This document shows positions 5,989 to 14,499 of a stretch of 41,611 bases of DNA, piece after piece. Position 1 is the stretch's first letter. Each line of letters starts with the position of its first letter. The translations under genes were made by a program, and so were the position numbers. This stretch comes from Clostridiales bacterium. GTDB lineage: Bacteria > Bacillota > Clostridia > Oscillospirales > Oscillospiraceae. A model generated the notes under the pieces. It was not told the DNA's origin. It was given only the letters and a program-made list of their open reading frames with translations, and ran no database searches. The stretch is from positions 1 through 41,611 of the forward strand of contig JAHAEW010000021.1 of assembly GCA_018374635.1 (NCBI GenBank), in the 5' to 3' direction.

Positions 5989-7749
5989 TTAATGAATGTG
6001 CAGAATCTTTGCAAGTTTCTCTCCCTTTGGCATGAGTTCCAAATCTTCCCTGGAGATCACGCGCAGGGCCAGCACCAGCACCAGATAGAGCACCACGCCC
6101 ACGCCGATGGCCACCGCCACCGCCGCGGCATTGCCCAGGAAGCTCAGCTGACCGCCGCCCAGGATGCGCTCTATCATCCCGTAGACCGCCCATACGCCGC
6201 CGCCCATAACGGCCGCCGCAATGACCGGTTTCACAAAGACCTTGGTATAGCTGGGTGCGCTGGGTACCCGCGCCTTGATGATGAGCAGATTGAGCGCCGC
6301 CGCAATGGCAAAGCAGCACAGGGTGCCCACCGGCGCTCCGTAGATCATGATGTTGGGGTTGCCTACCAGCGTATAGTTGACTACGATCTTCACCACACCG
6401 CCGATCACCACTGTGACAATGGGCAGGTTTACGATGCCGTTTGCCTGCAAAATCGAGGTGGCAATGAGCTGCACGCACACGAAGATGGACGCCAGGCCCA
6501 GGATAGACAGCAGTGGGCCGGCAATGGTGTAGTCCGTGCTGCCGCCGGTGAGCAGGCGGATGATTGGCTCACCCAAAACGAAGAGTCCGGCTCCAGCCGG
6601 AAGGGCCAGGAGCGCCGCAAAGCGTAGGGCCGACTCGGATACCTTCCGGGCCTCCAGATCGTTGCGGCGGGCACGGGCGGCCGATACCGCGGGGATGATG
6701 CTTGCGGTGAGGGGCACCATCAGATTGAAGGGCAGATTGTAGATGCTCATACACTTCTGATAGGCGCCGTACAGTCCGCGGGCGGAATCCAGCACCGGAA
6801 TCACGCTGGGGTCGGTCAGGGCCGCCTGCATATTCTGCTGGAGGATCAGAACCGCCTTGTTGCCGATATCAAAGAGTCCGCGCACACCCTCGGTAACCGT
6901 GGGCCCCGCGTCCTGGATGCTCTGGAACACGTTCTGAAGCTGGCCGTTGACCAGATTTGTGTCAATGAGCGTGACAATCGCGCTGGTAGACGAGCTGATC
7001 GTGATGGGGATGGCCAGCTTGAGGAGCCGCCCCAGGATCACCTTGGAGCTGTCCGCCCGGTCGGTAAAGGGGCCGGGCCGCAGCCGGTTGGTGTGCCGGT
7101 GATGGAAGAACAGATAAAAGACGGACAGGATGCTGCCCACCGACACGCCCGCGATGGCGCCCACCGCCATCATCCGGTCGCCCAGGTCGGCGGGCTGGAT
7201 GGCCAGCGAGCCGATGAAGAGGGCCAGCCCCATGCCGATGATCAGCTTGGAGAAGTTCTCGGTGACCTGTGAGATGGCCGTCGGCATCATATTCATGTGC
7301 CCCTGCGCATAGCCCCGGAAGGCCGAGCAGCAGCAGGTGCAGAGCACCGCCGGCGAGAGGGCCACCACGCACCACACCGCCTTCTCATTCTGAAGGGCAT
7401 AGGTGGCTACGGGCAGCGCAAAGACCGACATACAGATAAAGCTGAACAGGCCCATGGTGAGGAAGGCAAAAAAGGCCACCTTGAATACCTTCTGCACCTG
7501 ATTATACCGGCCCAGCGCATTGGCCTCCGACACGGTCTTGGAGAGCGCCACCGGCAAACCCGCAGTGGAGATCGTCAGGAAAAAGGAATAGATGTTGTAG
7601 GCCGCGCCAAAATCACCGTAGGCCTCGTCGGACAGGATGATGCCAAGCGGGATCTTATAGATGGCGCCGATGACCTTGATGATGATGGTACTCACCATCA
7701 GTACGGCCACGCCGCCAAAAAAGGTATTTTTTTTCTGCTGACTGGACAA
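5989..7749 (-). CDS. SpoVB/YabM-type MOP-superfamily lipid-linked oligosaccharide flippase
   Basis: A 586-residue integral membrane protein with about 14 hydrophobic helices. It belongs to the polysaccharide_synt/MATE_MviN group that flips lipid-linked cell-wall or polysaccharide precursors. Position next to mazG and rqcP matches yabM, the SpoVB paralogue of Bacillus; SpoVB-type members are needed for spore cortex. Landmarks include GAIYKIPLG near the start and GLPVALSKTVSEA around residue 65. The start is TTG 7749, backed by GGGGGAG seven bases upstream. It follows mtaD by 12 bases and so probably shares a transcript with pnp-mtaD. Confidence 0.82.
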   Translation of the reverse strand: MSSQQKKNTFFGGVAVLMVSTIIIKVIGAIYKIPLGIILSDEAYGDFGAAYNIYSFFLTISTAGLPVALSKTVSEANALGRYNQVQKVFKVAFFAFLTMGLFSFICMSVFALPVATYALQNEKAVWCVVALSPAVLCTCCCSAFRGYAQGHMNMMPTAISQVTENFSKLIIGMGLALFIGSLAIQPADLGDRMMAVGAIAGVSVGSILSVFYLFFHHRHTNRLRPGPFTDRADSSKVILGRLLKLAIPITISSSTSAIVTLIDTNLVNGQLQNVFQSIQDAGPTVTEGVRGLFDIGNKAVLILQQNMQAALTDPSVIPVLDSARGLYGAYQKCMSIYNLPFNLMVPLTASIIPAVSAARARRNDLEARKVSESALRFAALLALPAGAGLFVLGEPIIRLLTGGSTDYTIAGPLLSILGLASIFVCVQLIATSILQANGIVNLPIVTVVIGGVVKIVVNYTLVGNPNIMIYGAPVGTLCCFAIAAALNLLIIKARVPSAPSYTKVFVKPVIAAAVMGGGVWAVYGMIERILGGGQLSFLGNAAAVAVAIGVGVVLYLVLVLALRVISREDLELMPKGEKLAKILHIH

Positions 7750-7761
7750 CGGTTCTCCCCC

Positions 7762-9063
7762 TTACTTCTGGAACAGCAGGGGCAGGGCGTAGTCCCGGAC
7801 CTCCCGCTTAACCCGCTCGATGTCGATGGTGAGAAACTCACCATTCTGGTATATGACCTGACCGCGGGCCATATTCATGATGACGTCGCATCCACGGGCG
7901 GCGTAGACCAGATTGGAGATCACGTTGTGGCAGGGCGTGAGGTTCAGTGCGTCAAAATCGATCAGGATGAGGTCGGCGTCATAGCCCGCCTCAATGCGTC
8001 CCGTCCTGCGGCCCAGGGCGGCGGCGCCGTTGGCGGTGGCCATGCGCAGGGCCTGCGCGGGCAGAACGGCCAGCGGGTCGCAGCTGGCGCCGTTCTGGAG
8101 AATCGCAGCGAGTTTCATCTCCGCAAAGAGATCGGTGCAGTTGTTGGAAGAGACGCCGTCGGTCCCCAGCGCCACATTGACGCCCGCTTTCTGCATGGCG
8201 GATACCGGCGCAATACCGGAGCCCAGCTTCAGGTTGGACATGGGATTGTGGATGGCCGAGATCCCCTTCTCGGCCATGATGGCCCAGTCCTCGGGGGTCG
8301 TCCAGACACAGTGGGCCGCGATGGCCCGCTCATCCCACACGCCGTACTGATCCAGGACCTGGATGGGCGTAAGGCCGTTATGGCGCCCCTTGCAGGCCTC
8401 ATGCTCCGTGCGGGTCTCGGAGATATGCACATGCATCCCCAGCCCCTTCTCCCGGGCAAAGGCCGCCACCCACTCCCACATCGCGGCGCGGGAGGTATAT
8501 TCTCCATGGATGGATGCATCCACCAGAATCTGGCCGCCGTTGTAGCCGTGCCAATCCCGGGTCAGCTCCCGCAGGGCACGGCAGTCGTGGTCGGTCTCGG
8601 GGTCAAACGTGTCGGAGAAGAGCACCCCGCCGCAGCACAGGTTGGCGCTGACGCCGGACTGGGCCACCCGCTGGGCAATGACCCCGGTGCGCATATACAT
8701 ATCGGCAATGCATGTCACGCCTGAGGCAATCATCTCGGCCAGCCCCAGATCGGTACAGCACGCCACCGCCCGGTCATCCCACCGGTCCTCCGTCGGGAAA
8801 ATATACTTTTCCAGCCAGTCCTGAAGGTTGTTGCCGTCGCCATAGCCCCGCATGGCCGTCATGGGCACATGGGTGTGGGCGTTGACAAAACCCGGCATCA
8901 GGACGTTGTTCCCACCGTCGATCTCCCGGTCGAAGGAACCATTGGGACGCTGGACGCCCACAGAACAGATCTTACCGTTGTCCACCACCACAAAGGCGTT
9001 GGAGAGGACGGTATCCGCCGCATCCATGAGTACGGCGCGGACATTGGAAATCAGGGTCTTCAT
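7762..9063 (-). CDS. mtaD: 5-methylthioadenosine/S-adenosylhomocysteine deaminase
   Basis: A 433-residue amidohydrolase of the MtaD/TrzN group that deaminates adenosine-type thioethers (methylthioadenosine, S-adenosylhomocysteine) or adenosine to the inosine form. Metal and catalytic residues are visible: HTH at 63-65, HVHISE with H211/H213, AAHCVW with H251 and GTDGVSSNN with D302. AAGGGGGGCG precedes the ATG. It lies 12 bases after pnp, so deamination and phosphorolysis are made together: pnp could cleave the inosine-type product. The exact substrate cannot be told from sequence. Confidence 0.88.
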   Translation of the reverse strand: MKTLISNVRAVLMDAADTVLSNAFVVVDNGKICSVGVQRPNGSFDREIDGGNNVLMPGFVNAHTHVPMTAMRGYGDGNNLQDWLEKYIFPTEDRWDDRAVACCTDLGLAEMIASGVTCIADMYMRTGVIAQRVAQSGVSANLCCGGVLFSDTFDPETDHDCRALRELTRDWHGYNGGQILVDASIHGEYTSRAAMWEWVAAFAREKGLGMHVHISETRTEHEACKGRHNGLTPIQVLDQYGVWDERAIAAHCVWTTPEDWAIMAEKGISAIHNPMSNLKLGSGIAPVSAMQKAGVNVALGTDGVSSNNCTDLFAEMKLAAILQNGASCDPLAVLPAQALRMATANGAAALGRRTGRIEAGYDADLILIDFDALNLTPCHNVISNLVYAARGCDVIMNMARGQVIYQNGEFLTIDIERVKREVRDYALPLLFQK

Positions 9064-9075
9064 ACCGCGCCCCCC

Positions 9076-9900
9076 TTACATCTGCTTGAGACACTCCAGC
9101 ACCAGGCGGGAGAACTTATCCTTGCAGGCCTCGGCGGCCTCCAGCACCTCCTGCTCGCTCAGGGGCTGATCCAGGATACCGGCCGCCATGTTGGACAGCA
9201 GGGTAAAGCCCAGCACCTGCATGCCGCAGTGGCCGGCTGCAATGACCTCGGGCGCGGTGGACATGCCCACCGCATCGGCCCCGGCAATCCGGGCAAACCG
9301 GACCTCGGCGGGGGTCTCGTACTGGGGGCCGGGGAAGTACATATAGACGCCTTCCTTGAGCGCAATCCCCAGTTTTTCGGCCGCATTGCGGGCCACCTGG
9401 CGCAGGGCGGGGGTGTAGAGCTTGGAGGCGTCGGGGAAGCGGACGCCGAACTCGGGCAGATTCTCGCCCCGCAGGGGAGACTCCATGAAGATCTTGATCT
9501 GGTCGGTAATGAGCATCAGGTCGCCCGCCTTCCAGTCCATGTTCACACATCCGGCGGCGTTGGTGACCACCAGGGTGTCGCAGCCCAGCAGGCGCAGCAC
9601 CCGCACGGCATAGGACACTTCCTCGTAAGAGTAGCCCTCATAGTGGTGCATCCGGCCCTGCATGACCGCCACGCGGCGCCCCTCCAGGGTGCCGAAGACC
9701 AGCTGCCCCTTATGGCCGGGCGCGGTGGACGCCTTGAAGTGGGGGATGTCCCGGTAGGGGACCACCATGGGATCTTCCACCACATCCCCCATAAAGCCCA
9801 GGCCGGAGCCAAGCACCATGGCCACCTGGGGCCGAAAATCTCCGATTTTCCCGCGGATGTAGGCGGCGCTCTCCTGATACTGTGCAAACGTATAGTTCAT
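9076..9900 (-). CDS. Purine nucleoside phosphorylase, trimeric type
   Basis: A 274-residue enzyme that cleaves (deoxy)inosine or guanosine with phosphate to the base and ribose-1-phosphate. Visible landmarks are the phosphate loop VLGSGLG (29-35), the GHKGQLVFG segment, MQGRMHHYEGYS, the purine site VTNAAGCVN and the GPQYETPAE motif typical of PNPase I. A ribosome site (GGAGGAAATGA) stands before the ATG. First gene of a tight pnp-mtaD pair; the product of MtaD (an inosine derivative) is a logical substrate. No clear promoter of its own was found, so transcription may come from the zinc-ribbon gene. Confidence 0.93.
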   Translation of the reverse strand: MNYTFAQYQESAAYIRGKIGDFRPQVAMVLGSGLGFMGDVVEDPMVVPYRDIPHFKASTAPGHKGQLVFGTLEGRRVAVMQGRMHHYEGYSYEEVSYAVRVLRLLGCDTLVVTNAAGCVNMDWKAGDLMLITDQIKIFMESPLRGENLPEFGVRFPDASKLYTPALRQVARNAAEKLGIALKEGVYMYFPGPQYETPAEVRFARIAGADAVGMSTAPEVIAAGHCGMQVLGFTLLSNMAAGILDQPLSEQEVLEAAEACKDKFSRLVLECLKQM

Positions 9901-9930
9901 AAGTCATTTCCTCCCGATGGATGGGGGAAC

Positions 9931-9963
9931 AGGACGCCGGACGGAGCTTCCGTCCGGCGTCCT
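9931..9963. terminator. Strong hairpin between the zinc-ribbon gene and pnp
   Basis: A perfect 15-bp stem (9931-9945 with 9949-9963) with a 3-base loop follows the zinc-ribbon stop. It lacks a U tract on the minus strand, so it may only partly terminate or act as an mRNA end stabiliser. Confidence 0.6.
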
Positions 9964-9990
9964 CCCCGCTTCATTTTGTGGATCTTTCCG

Positions 9991-10383
9991 TTATAAAACC
10001 GCTCCACAGTGTTTGCAGTACTGATCCTGCAAACCACAGTGTTTTCCGCAGGCAGGGCACGCTTTGACGTCCCGCAGCGCGGCAGCCTGCTCCCGCAGGC
10101 GCTCGATCTGGGCTTGGCGTTTTTCCAGTTCGTCCATACGCTCCTCCAGAAAATCGCTGTGATCCTCCCCAGTCCGGAGAGAGTCATAGACCTTTTCTCC
10201 GATGTCACGCAGCAGACCGTTGCACTCCCGCTCCAGCTCCAGTGCCCTGACGTTCAATCTGGCGGCGCCGACGGCTTCCCCAGTCTTCTTTCCAGCATAG
10301 TGCGCCGCCGCCTTGGCTGCCGTCCCCATCGTGGCCGCCGCCGCTCTCGTTCGGTCCAGGAATTCTTGCATACGCTCGTCCAT
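9991..10383 (-). CDS. Small zinc-ribbon, coiled-coil protein of unknown function
   Basis: A 130-residue protein. The N-terminal half is an alanine-rich helix (RTRAAAATMGTAAKAAAHYAG), followed by a long charged coiled coil at about 60-105 (ELEKRQAQIERLREQ). The C-terminus is a zinc ribbon with two CxxC knuckles (CPACGKHCG and CKHCG). Such proteins are common in Oscillospiraceae and have no assigned role. The ATG at 10383 is preferred over one six codons upstream because AAAGGAGAC is well spaced to it. It has its own promoter. Confidence 0.8.
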   Translation of the reverse strand: MDERMQEFLDRTRAAAATMGTAAKAAAHYAGKKTGEAVGAARLNVRALELERECNGLLRDIGEKVYDSLRTGEDHSDFLEERMDELEKRQAQIERLREQAAALRDVKACPACGKHCGLQDQYCKHCGAVL

Positions 10384-10438
10384 GCGGAAGTCTCCTTTCA
10401 CGCGGCAATCGCAGCGCTTTCAAGTCTGATTTCTCCTC

Positions 10439-10467
10439 ATTTTACACCATGACGTGGGAAAAAGCAA
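10439..10467 (-). promoter_or_regulatory. Sigma-A promoter of the zinc-ribbon gene
   Basis: On the minus strand TTGCTT (10467-10462) and TAAAAT (10444-10439) are exactly 17 bp apart. The leader would be about 50 bases. Confidence 0.6.
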
Positions 10468-10782
10468 TTAAAAAGGCGCACAGTTTTCATTCTTCCTGGA
10501 ACAGACGTTCATATCCCGCCTCCCGGCGCTTTTCCACATCCACGGAAAAGGCACTGGCTGCCGGGAGCGCGCTTCCCGCCGGACCGCTCCATGGTGCGGA
10601 TAACGTGGCGGCGAACCCGTTCCATCCGTTCCGTCTATCCGCCCCGAGCGCAGGATCGCCTTCTTGTTCCTCTTCCATTCTATCCCGGGTTTCTGCCTTT
10701 CCGCCATGCGCCTTCGTGTGGAACAAACAGGTTTTCATGACAGCGGATTCTGTAAAAACGGGCAATGGGCCGTCCTGAATCA
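10468..10782. other. Gene-free stretch between lepB and the zinc-ribbon gene
   Basis: About 315 bases without a gene I can support. Minus-strand open frames cross it, and one ends in a protein-like SVDVEKRREAGYERLFQEE (stop at 10487), but no start has a good ribosome binding site. It may be a decayed small gene or plain spacer. Confidence 0.4.
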
Positions 10783-10783
10783 G

Positions 10784-10826
10784 AAAAAGGAGCGTCCCGG
10801 GAACCCATAGGCTCCAGAGACGCTCC
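10784..10826 (-). terminator. Rho-independent terminator of lepB
   Basis: On the minus strand GGAGCGTC (10826-10819) pairs with GACGCTCC (10796-10789), enclosing a 22-base loop, and is followed by TTTTTC. It begins 32 bases after the lepB stop. Confidence 0.75.
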
Positions 10827-10857
10827 GCTGTCTTTGGCCGGCAGATCCTTCTCCGCA

Positions 10858-11436
10858 TCAGCGGATCAATCCCAGATCCCGAAAGGGGAACAAAACCAGC
10901 TCCGCCTTGCCCAGGATATAGCGGGTATCCACTGTGCCCAGATCGGGATTCCGGCTGTCGTTGGAGACGTTGCGGTTATCTCCCATCACAAAGACCTCCC
11001 CCTCGGGCACTGTAATGGTGGAGATGGTCTGCCAGGATTTCTGTTCCATCGGCTCCAGGATATAGTCCTGAGGGATCTCCTCTCCATCCACATAGATCGT
11101 ATTGGCCGCGTAGTCGATCTCTACGGTCTGTCCACCCACCGCAATGATGCGCTTGACAATGGGTCCGGTAATATTTTCAAAGGGCTTGGTGAGCACCACC
11201 ACGTCCCCCTGCTCCGGGGTATATCCCATCCCCCGCACGACCATCATATCCCCGTGCCACAGGGTCGGCTCCATAGACGGTCCGTCTACCGGAGTCAGCC
11301 GCCCCACAAAGGTAAACACCAGCACGATCCCGATGATGACAGGCGCCACTGCCTGAAGCCAGCTGTACAGGCTCTGACCCAGAGTCGCCGGCTCCTCCGG
11401 CCCATTCGCCTTCTTTCCTGCCTGTGTGTCTGCCAT
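10858..11436 (-). CDS. lepB: Signal peptidase I
   Basis: A 192-residue membrane-anchored serine protease that removes signal peptides from exported proteins. A single N-terminal transmembrane helix spans about 28-45. The catalytic serine is S54 in GPSMEPTL and the general base lysine is K95 in IVKRIIAVGG; the GDNR..SNDSRN box is also present (GDNRNVSNDSR). Length and layout are those of the Gram-positive single-spanning type. AGAAGGAGAAAG stands before the ATG. It follows rny on the same strand, separated by a hairpin. Confidence 0.95.
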   Translation of the reverse strand: MADTQAGKKANGPEEPATLGQSLYSWLQAVAPVIIGIVLVFTFVGRLTPVDGPSMEPTLWHGDMMVVRGMGYTPEQGDVVVLTKPFENITGPIVKRIIAVGGQTVEIDYAANTIYVDGEEIPQDYILEPMEQKSWQTISTITVPEGEVFVMGDNRNVSNDSRNPDLGTVDTRYILGKAELVLFPFRDLGLIR

Positions 11437-11458
11437 AGTGCTTTCTCCTTCTACATGG

Positions 11459-11489
11459 GGAGGCCCCGGCGTTTACCGCCGGGGCCTCC
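11459..11489 (-). terminator. Hairpin after rny
   Basis: A GC-rich stem of 12-13 bp (11459-11470 with 11478-11489) lies 33 bases after the rny stop and just upstream of lepB. There is no clear U tract, so partial read-through into lepB is likely. Confidence 0.6.
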
Positions 11490-11522
11490 GCCTGGTGTCC
11501 CGCAGCGATCGTCCGCCGCGGC

Positions 11523-13067
11523 TTATTTGGCATACTCGACGACTTTGGTCTCCCGAATCATGTTAACCTTAATCTGTCCGGGATATTCCAGCTCGTCCTC
11601 AATCTTCTTGGCAATATCCCGGGCCAGGAGGACCATCTGATCCTCAGACACCTGATCCGGCTTGACCATGATGCGCACCTCACGTCCGGCCTGGATGGCG
11701 AAGGACTTCTCCACCCCAGGGAAGGAGGATGTGACCTCCTCCAGCTTCTCCAAACGCTTGATGTAGTTTTCCAGGTTCTCTCTCCGGGCGCCGGGGCGGG
11801 CCGCGGAGATGGCGTCGGCCGCCTGTACCAGGCAGGCCACGATGGTCCGGGGTTCCACATCGTTGTGGTGGGCCTCAATGGCATGGACCACATTCTCATT
11901 CTCCCGGTACTTCCGGGCCAGCTCCACGCCGATCTGGACGTGGGACCCCTCCACCTCGTGGTCGATGGACTTGCCCAGATCATGCAGCAGGCCGGCGCGC
12001 TTGGCTTCGGCCACATTGGCGCCGATCTCAGCGGCCAGCAGGCCGGAGAGATGGGCCACCTCGATGGAGTGGTTGAGCACATTCTGTCCGTAGCTCGTGC
12101 GGTACTTCATGCGGCCCAGGAGTTTGATGAGTTCGGGATGCAGGCCGTGCACATTGGTCTCGAACACGGCGCGTTCTCCCTCGGCCTTGATGGTGGCGTC
12201 CACCTCGCGCTTGGCCTTCTCCACCATCTCCTCAATGCGGGCGGGATGGATGCGGCCGTCCTGGATCAGCTTCTCCAGGGCGATGCGGGCGATCTCCCGG
12301 CGCACCGGGTCGAAGCAGGAGACCGTAATGGCCTCCGGGGTATCGTCGATGATCAGGTCCACGCCGGTCAGGGTCTCCAGCGTGCGGATGTTGCGGCCCT
12401 CACGGCCGATGATGCGGCCCTTCATCTCATCGTTTGGCAGGGGAACCACAGAGACGGTGGCCTCGGCCACATGGTCGGCCGCACAGCGCTGGATCGCCAG
12501 CGAGAGGATCTCCTTGGCCTTGGTGTCGGCCTCCTCCTTATAACGGGTCTCGATCTCCTTGACCTTCATGGCGGCCTCGTGGGTCACATCATCCTCGATC
12601 TGATGGATGAGATAGGCTTTGGCCTCCTCCGCGGTAAACCCGGAGATCCGCTCCAGAACTTCCATCTGGGTCTTTTTGACCACAGCCACCTCTTCCCGGG
12701 CGGAATCCAGCTCGGTCAGTTTGCTCTGAAGGTTTTCTTCCTTCTTCTCCATATTTTCGGTCTTACGGTCCAGGTTCTCTTCCTTCTGCTGGAGCCGGCG
12801 CTCCTGCTTCTGCAGGTCGGCCCGGCGCTCCTTGACCTCGCGCTCGTACTCGTTGCGGGCCTGCAGGATCTCCTCTTTGGCTTCCACCAGAGCCTCGCGC
12901 TTTTTGGCTTCGGCGCCCTTGATCGCCTCGTTGAGAATGCGCTTGGCTTCCTCCTCGGCGCTGGAGATCTCCTTCTCCGCCACGTTTTTCCGCCACTGAA
13001 TGCCGACGGGGATTCCTATGGCAAATGCGATCACGGCCGTGATCACACAGGCGATGATTGTCTGCAT
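11523..13067 (-). CDS. rny: Ribonuclease Y
   Basis: A 514-residue membrane-anchored endoribonuclease that starts bulk mRNA decay. A transmembrane helix (about 3-24) is followed by a long charged coiled coil (about 30-180), a KH domain near 205-270 (GRIIGREGRNIRTLE) and an HD domain (AGLLHDLGKSIDHEVEGSH) that holds the metal-dependent active site. All parts are intact and the length is typical. ATG 13067 is annotated; a TTG immediately upstream (13070) is slightly better spaced to GGAGGTG and would add one residue. It has its own strong promoter. Confidence 0.97.
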   Translation of the reverse strand: MQTIIACVITAVIAFAIGIPVGIQWRKNVAEKEISSAEEEAKRILNEAIKGAEAKKREALVEAKEEILQARNEYEREVKERRADLQKQERRLQQKEENLDRKTENMEKKEENLQSKLTELDSAREEVAVVKKTQMEVLERISGFTAEEAKAYLIHQIEDDVTHEAAMKVKEIETRYKEEADTKAKEILSLAIQRCAADHVAEATVSVVPLPNDEMKGRIIGREGRNIRTLETLTGVDLIIDDTPEAITVSCFDPVRREIARIALEKLIQDGRIHPARIEEMVEKAKREVDATIKAEGERAVFETNVHGLHPELIKLLGRMKYRTSYGQNVLNHSIEVAHLSGLLAAEIGANVAEAKRAGLLHDLGKSIDHEVEGSHVQIGVELARKYRENENVVHAIEAHHNDVEPRTIVACLVQAADAISAARPGARRENLENYIKRLEKLEEVTSSFPGVEKSFAIQAGREVRIMVKPDQVSEDQMVLLARDIAKKIEDELEYPGQIKVNMIRETKVVEYAK

Positions 13068-13206
13068 CAAGGTTTAAACACACCTCCATAACTATTTATT
13101 GGTCATTTTCGTTGTTATGATGTCTGTGGAATTTGCCCCATTTGGCCAATCCACACAAAATTCGAAAAACTTCCCCTCTTGTTTTTCAAAATATTACACC
13201 GAATCT

Positions 13207-13235
13207 ATTTTAGAACCAAGCGCTCCCCCTGTCAA
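13207..13235 (-). promoter_or_regulatory. Sigma-A promoter of rny
   Basis: On the minus strand a perfect TTGACA (13235-13230) is 17 bp from TAAAAT (13212-13207). The leader would be about 130 bases. The surrounding stretch 13071-13496 is gene-free and AT-rich, and holds this promoter and the divergent yedF promoter. Confidence 0.8.
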
Positions 13236-13422
13236 GAAGTTTCGTATCCGACACAACAGTTTCCAGTGTCTGCTCCCCATTTTTATTTAATAAAGCGGAA
13301 GAATAATATTGAATTTTTTTATAAAAGGCCCGTATCCTCCTGTTTGGGCAGAAAGCGCTCCCCGCCGCCCCGATTTTTTCAGGGGAAAAGCGTTTTCTTT
13401 CTCTCCCCCCGTCTCATTCCGG

Positions 13423-13451
13423 TTGACAGTTCCCCTCTCCAAACCTATAAT
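13423..13451 (+). promoter_or_regulatory. Consensus sigma-A promoter of yedF
   Basis: Perfect TTGACA (13423-13428) and perfect TATAAT (13446-13451) are 17 bp apart. Transcription would begin near 13458, about 40 bases before the yedF ATG. This is the best sigma-A promoter in the window. Confidence 0.9.
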
Positions 13452-13496
13452 AATTTTCAAAAAGAGAAACCATTTAATTTAAAGGAGATCTTTGCT

Positions 13497-14096
13497 ATGT
13501 CCCGTATCATCGACGCCAAGGGAAAGGCCTGTCCCATGCCGGTGCTCATGGCCAAGGAGGCCATCTCCGCCGGCGAGAGTCAATTCACCGTTCTGGTCGA
13601 CAATCCCACCGCCGTTGGAAACCTCCAGCGCCTCGCCGCCAACCAGGGCTTTGACGCCTCTGTGGAGGAGCGAGACGGGGCTTACTGCCTGTCCTTTTTG
13701 AAAAACGGCTCCCAGCCTGCCGCCTCTGTGGAGAAGCCTGCCTGCGCTGCTTCTTCCTCTGCCGGCTACGCCGTCTTTGTGGGCCGGGACACCATCGGCG
13801 ACGGCGACCGGGAGCTTGGCGCCAACCTGATGCGGATGTTTTTCTACACCCTGGCCCAGTCCGACGACCTCCCCCGCTCTATCCTGTTTATGAACGCCGG
13901 CGTGAAGCTGCCCGCCGGGGATGAGCAGGTGGCGCAGCACCTCAAAACGTTGCTCGACCGGGGCGTGGAGGTGCTGGTCTGCGGCACCTGCCTGAACTTC
14001 TACGGGATCGCCGGCCAGCTCTCCGCCGGCACTGTCAGCAATATGTACGACATTCTCACCCGCATGCAGGAAGCGGGCAAGGTGATCTCTCTCTAA
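13497..14096 (+). CDS. yedF: Sulfurtransferase-like selenium metabolism protein YedF
   Basis: A 199-residue two-domain protein. Residues 1-75 are a TusA-like domain with the CPxP signature (C12-P-M-P15). Residues 90-199 are a DsrE-like domain (FVGRDTIGDGDRELGANLMRMF) that ends with EVLVCGTCLNFYGIA, carrying two further cysteines. TusA proteins carry sulfur as a persulfide; this fused form is associated with selenium-utilising genomes, where it may deliver reduced selenium. ATG 13497 follows AAAGGAGAT; upstream in-frame sequence is non-coding promoter. A DUF3343 gene follows 3 bases later. Confidence 0.9.
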   Translation: MSRIIDAKGKACPMPVLMAKEAISAGESQFTVLVDNPTAVGNLQRLAANQGFDASVEERDGAYCLSFLKNGSQPAASVEKPACAASSSAGYAVFVGRDTIGDGDRELGANLMRMFFYTLAQSDDLPRSILFMNAGVKLPAGDEQVAQHLKTLLDRGVEVLVCGTCLNFYGIAGQLSAGTVSNMYDILTRMQEAGKVISL

Positions 14097-14099
14097 GGC

Positions 14100-14363
14100 A
14101 TGGATTACTGTCTCATCACCTTTTCTTCCTCCAACGGGGCCATTCAGGCCCAGCGTGTTCTGAAGGGGCATCTTCCCTTCCAGGTCATGCCGGTCCTGCG
14201 GGAGGTTTCCGCCAGCTGCGGCATTGCCCTGCGTCTCGCCCCTGACGCGGTGGAGCAGGCCCGGTCCGTCCTCTCCCGCTCGGAACTGCGGGCAGATGAA
14301 TATGCATTTTATGGCGTAAGCGGGCGCGGCGCCACGCTCACAGCGCAGCGTCTCTTTCTATAA
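14100..14363 (+). CDS. DUF3343 protein, putative Se/S carrier partner of YedF
   Basis: An 87-residue protein of the DUF3343 family (YCLITFSSSNGAIQAQRVLKG at the start, RSVLSRSELRADEYAFY in the second half). The family is often annotated as a putative Se/S carrier and repeatedly occurs beside yedF or selD. One conserved cysteine is visible in SASCGIALRL. The biochemical role is unproven. Its ATG lies 3 bases after the yedF stop, so the two are translated together. Nothing else selenium-related lies within the window. Confidence 0.8.
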   Translation: MDYCLITFSSSNGAIQAQRVLKGHLPFQVMPVLREVSASCGIALRLAPDAVEQARSVLSRSELRADEYAFYGVSGRGATLTAQRLFL

Positions 14364-14371
14364 GCCATTTG

Positions 14372-14404
14372 AAAGCCCCCGGAGGTATCCTCCGGGGGCT
14401 TTTC
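14372..14404. terminator. Terminator after the DUF3343 gene
   Basis: A perfect 14-bp stem (14372-14385 with 14389-14402) with a TAT loop ends in CTTTT. It also reads as a stem with a short U tract on the minus strand and so may close the tct operon as well. Confidence 0.85.
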
Positions 14405-14499
14405 AGTACTTTTTGACCGAAAAAGGAGAGCGCTCCATCCGGGAGCACAGGCCCGCTGCCGCGGACGAGAAACCGCAGGCCGGTCACCAGGATGACCGC

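Noticed and set aside
13179..13496. An N-terminal extension of yedF by 106 residues
   Set aside because: It covers the consensus promoter and has no similarity to YedF; ATG 13497 has an ideal ribosome site.
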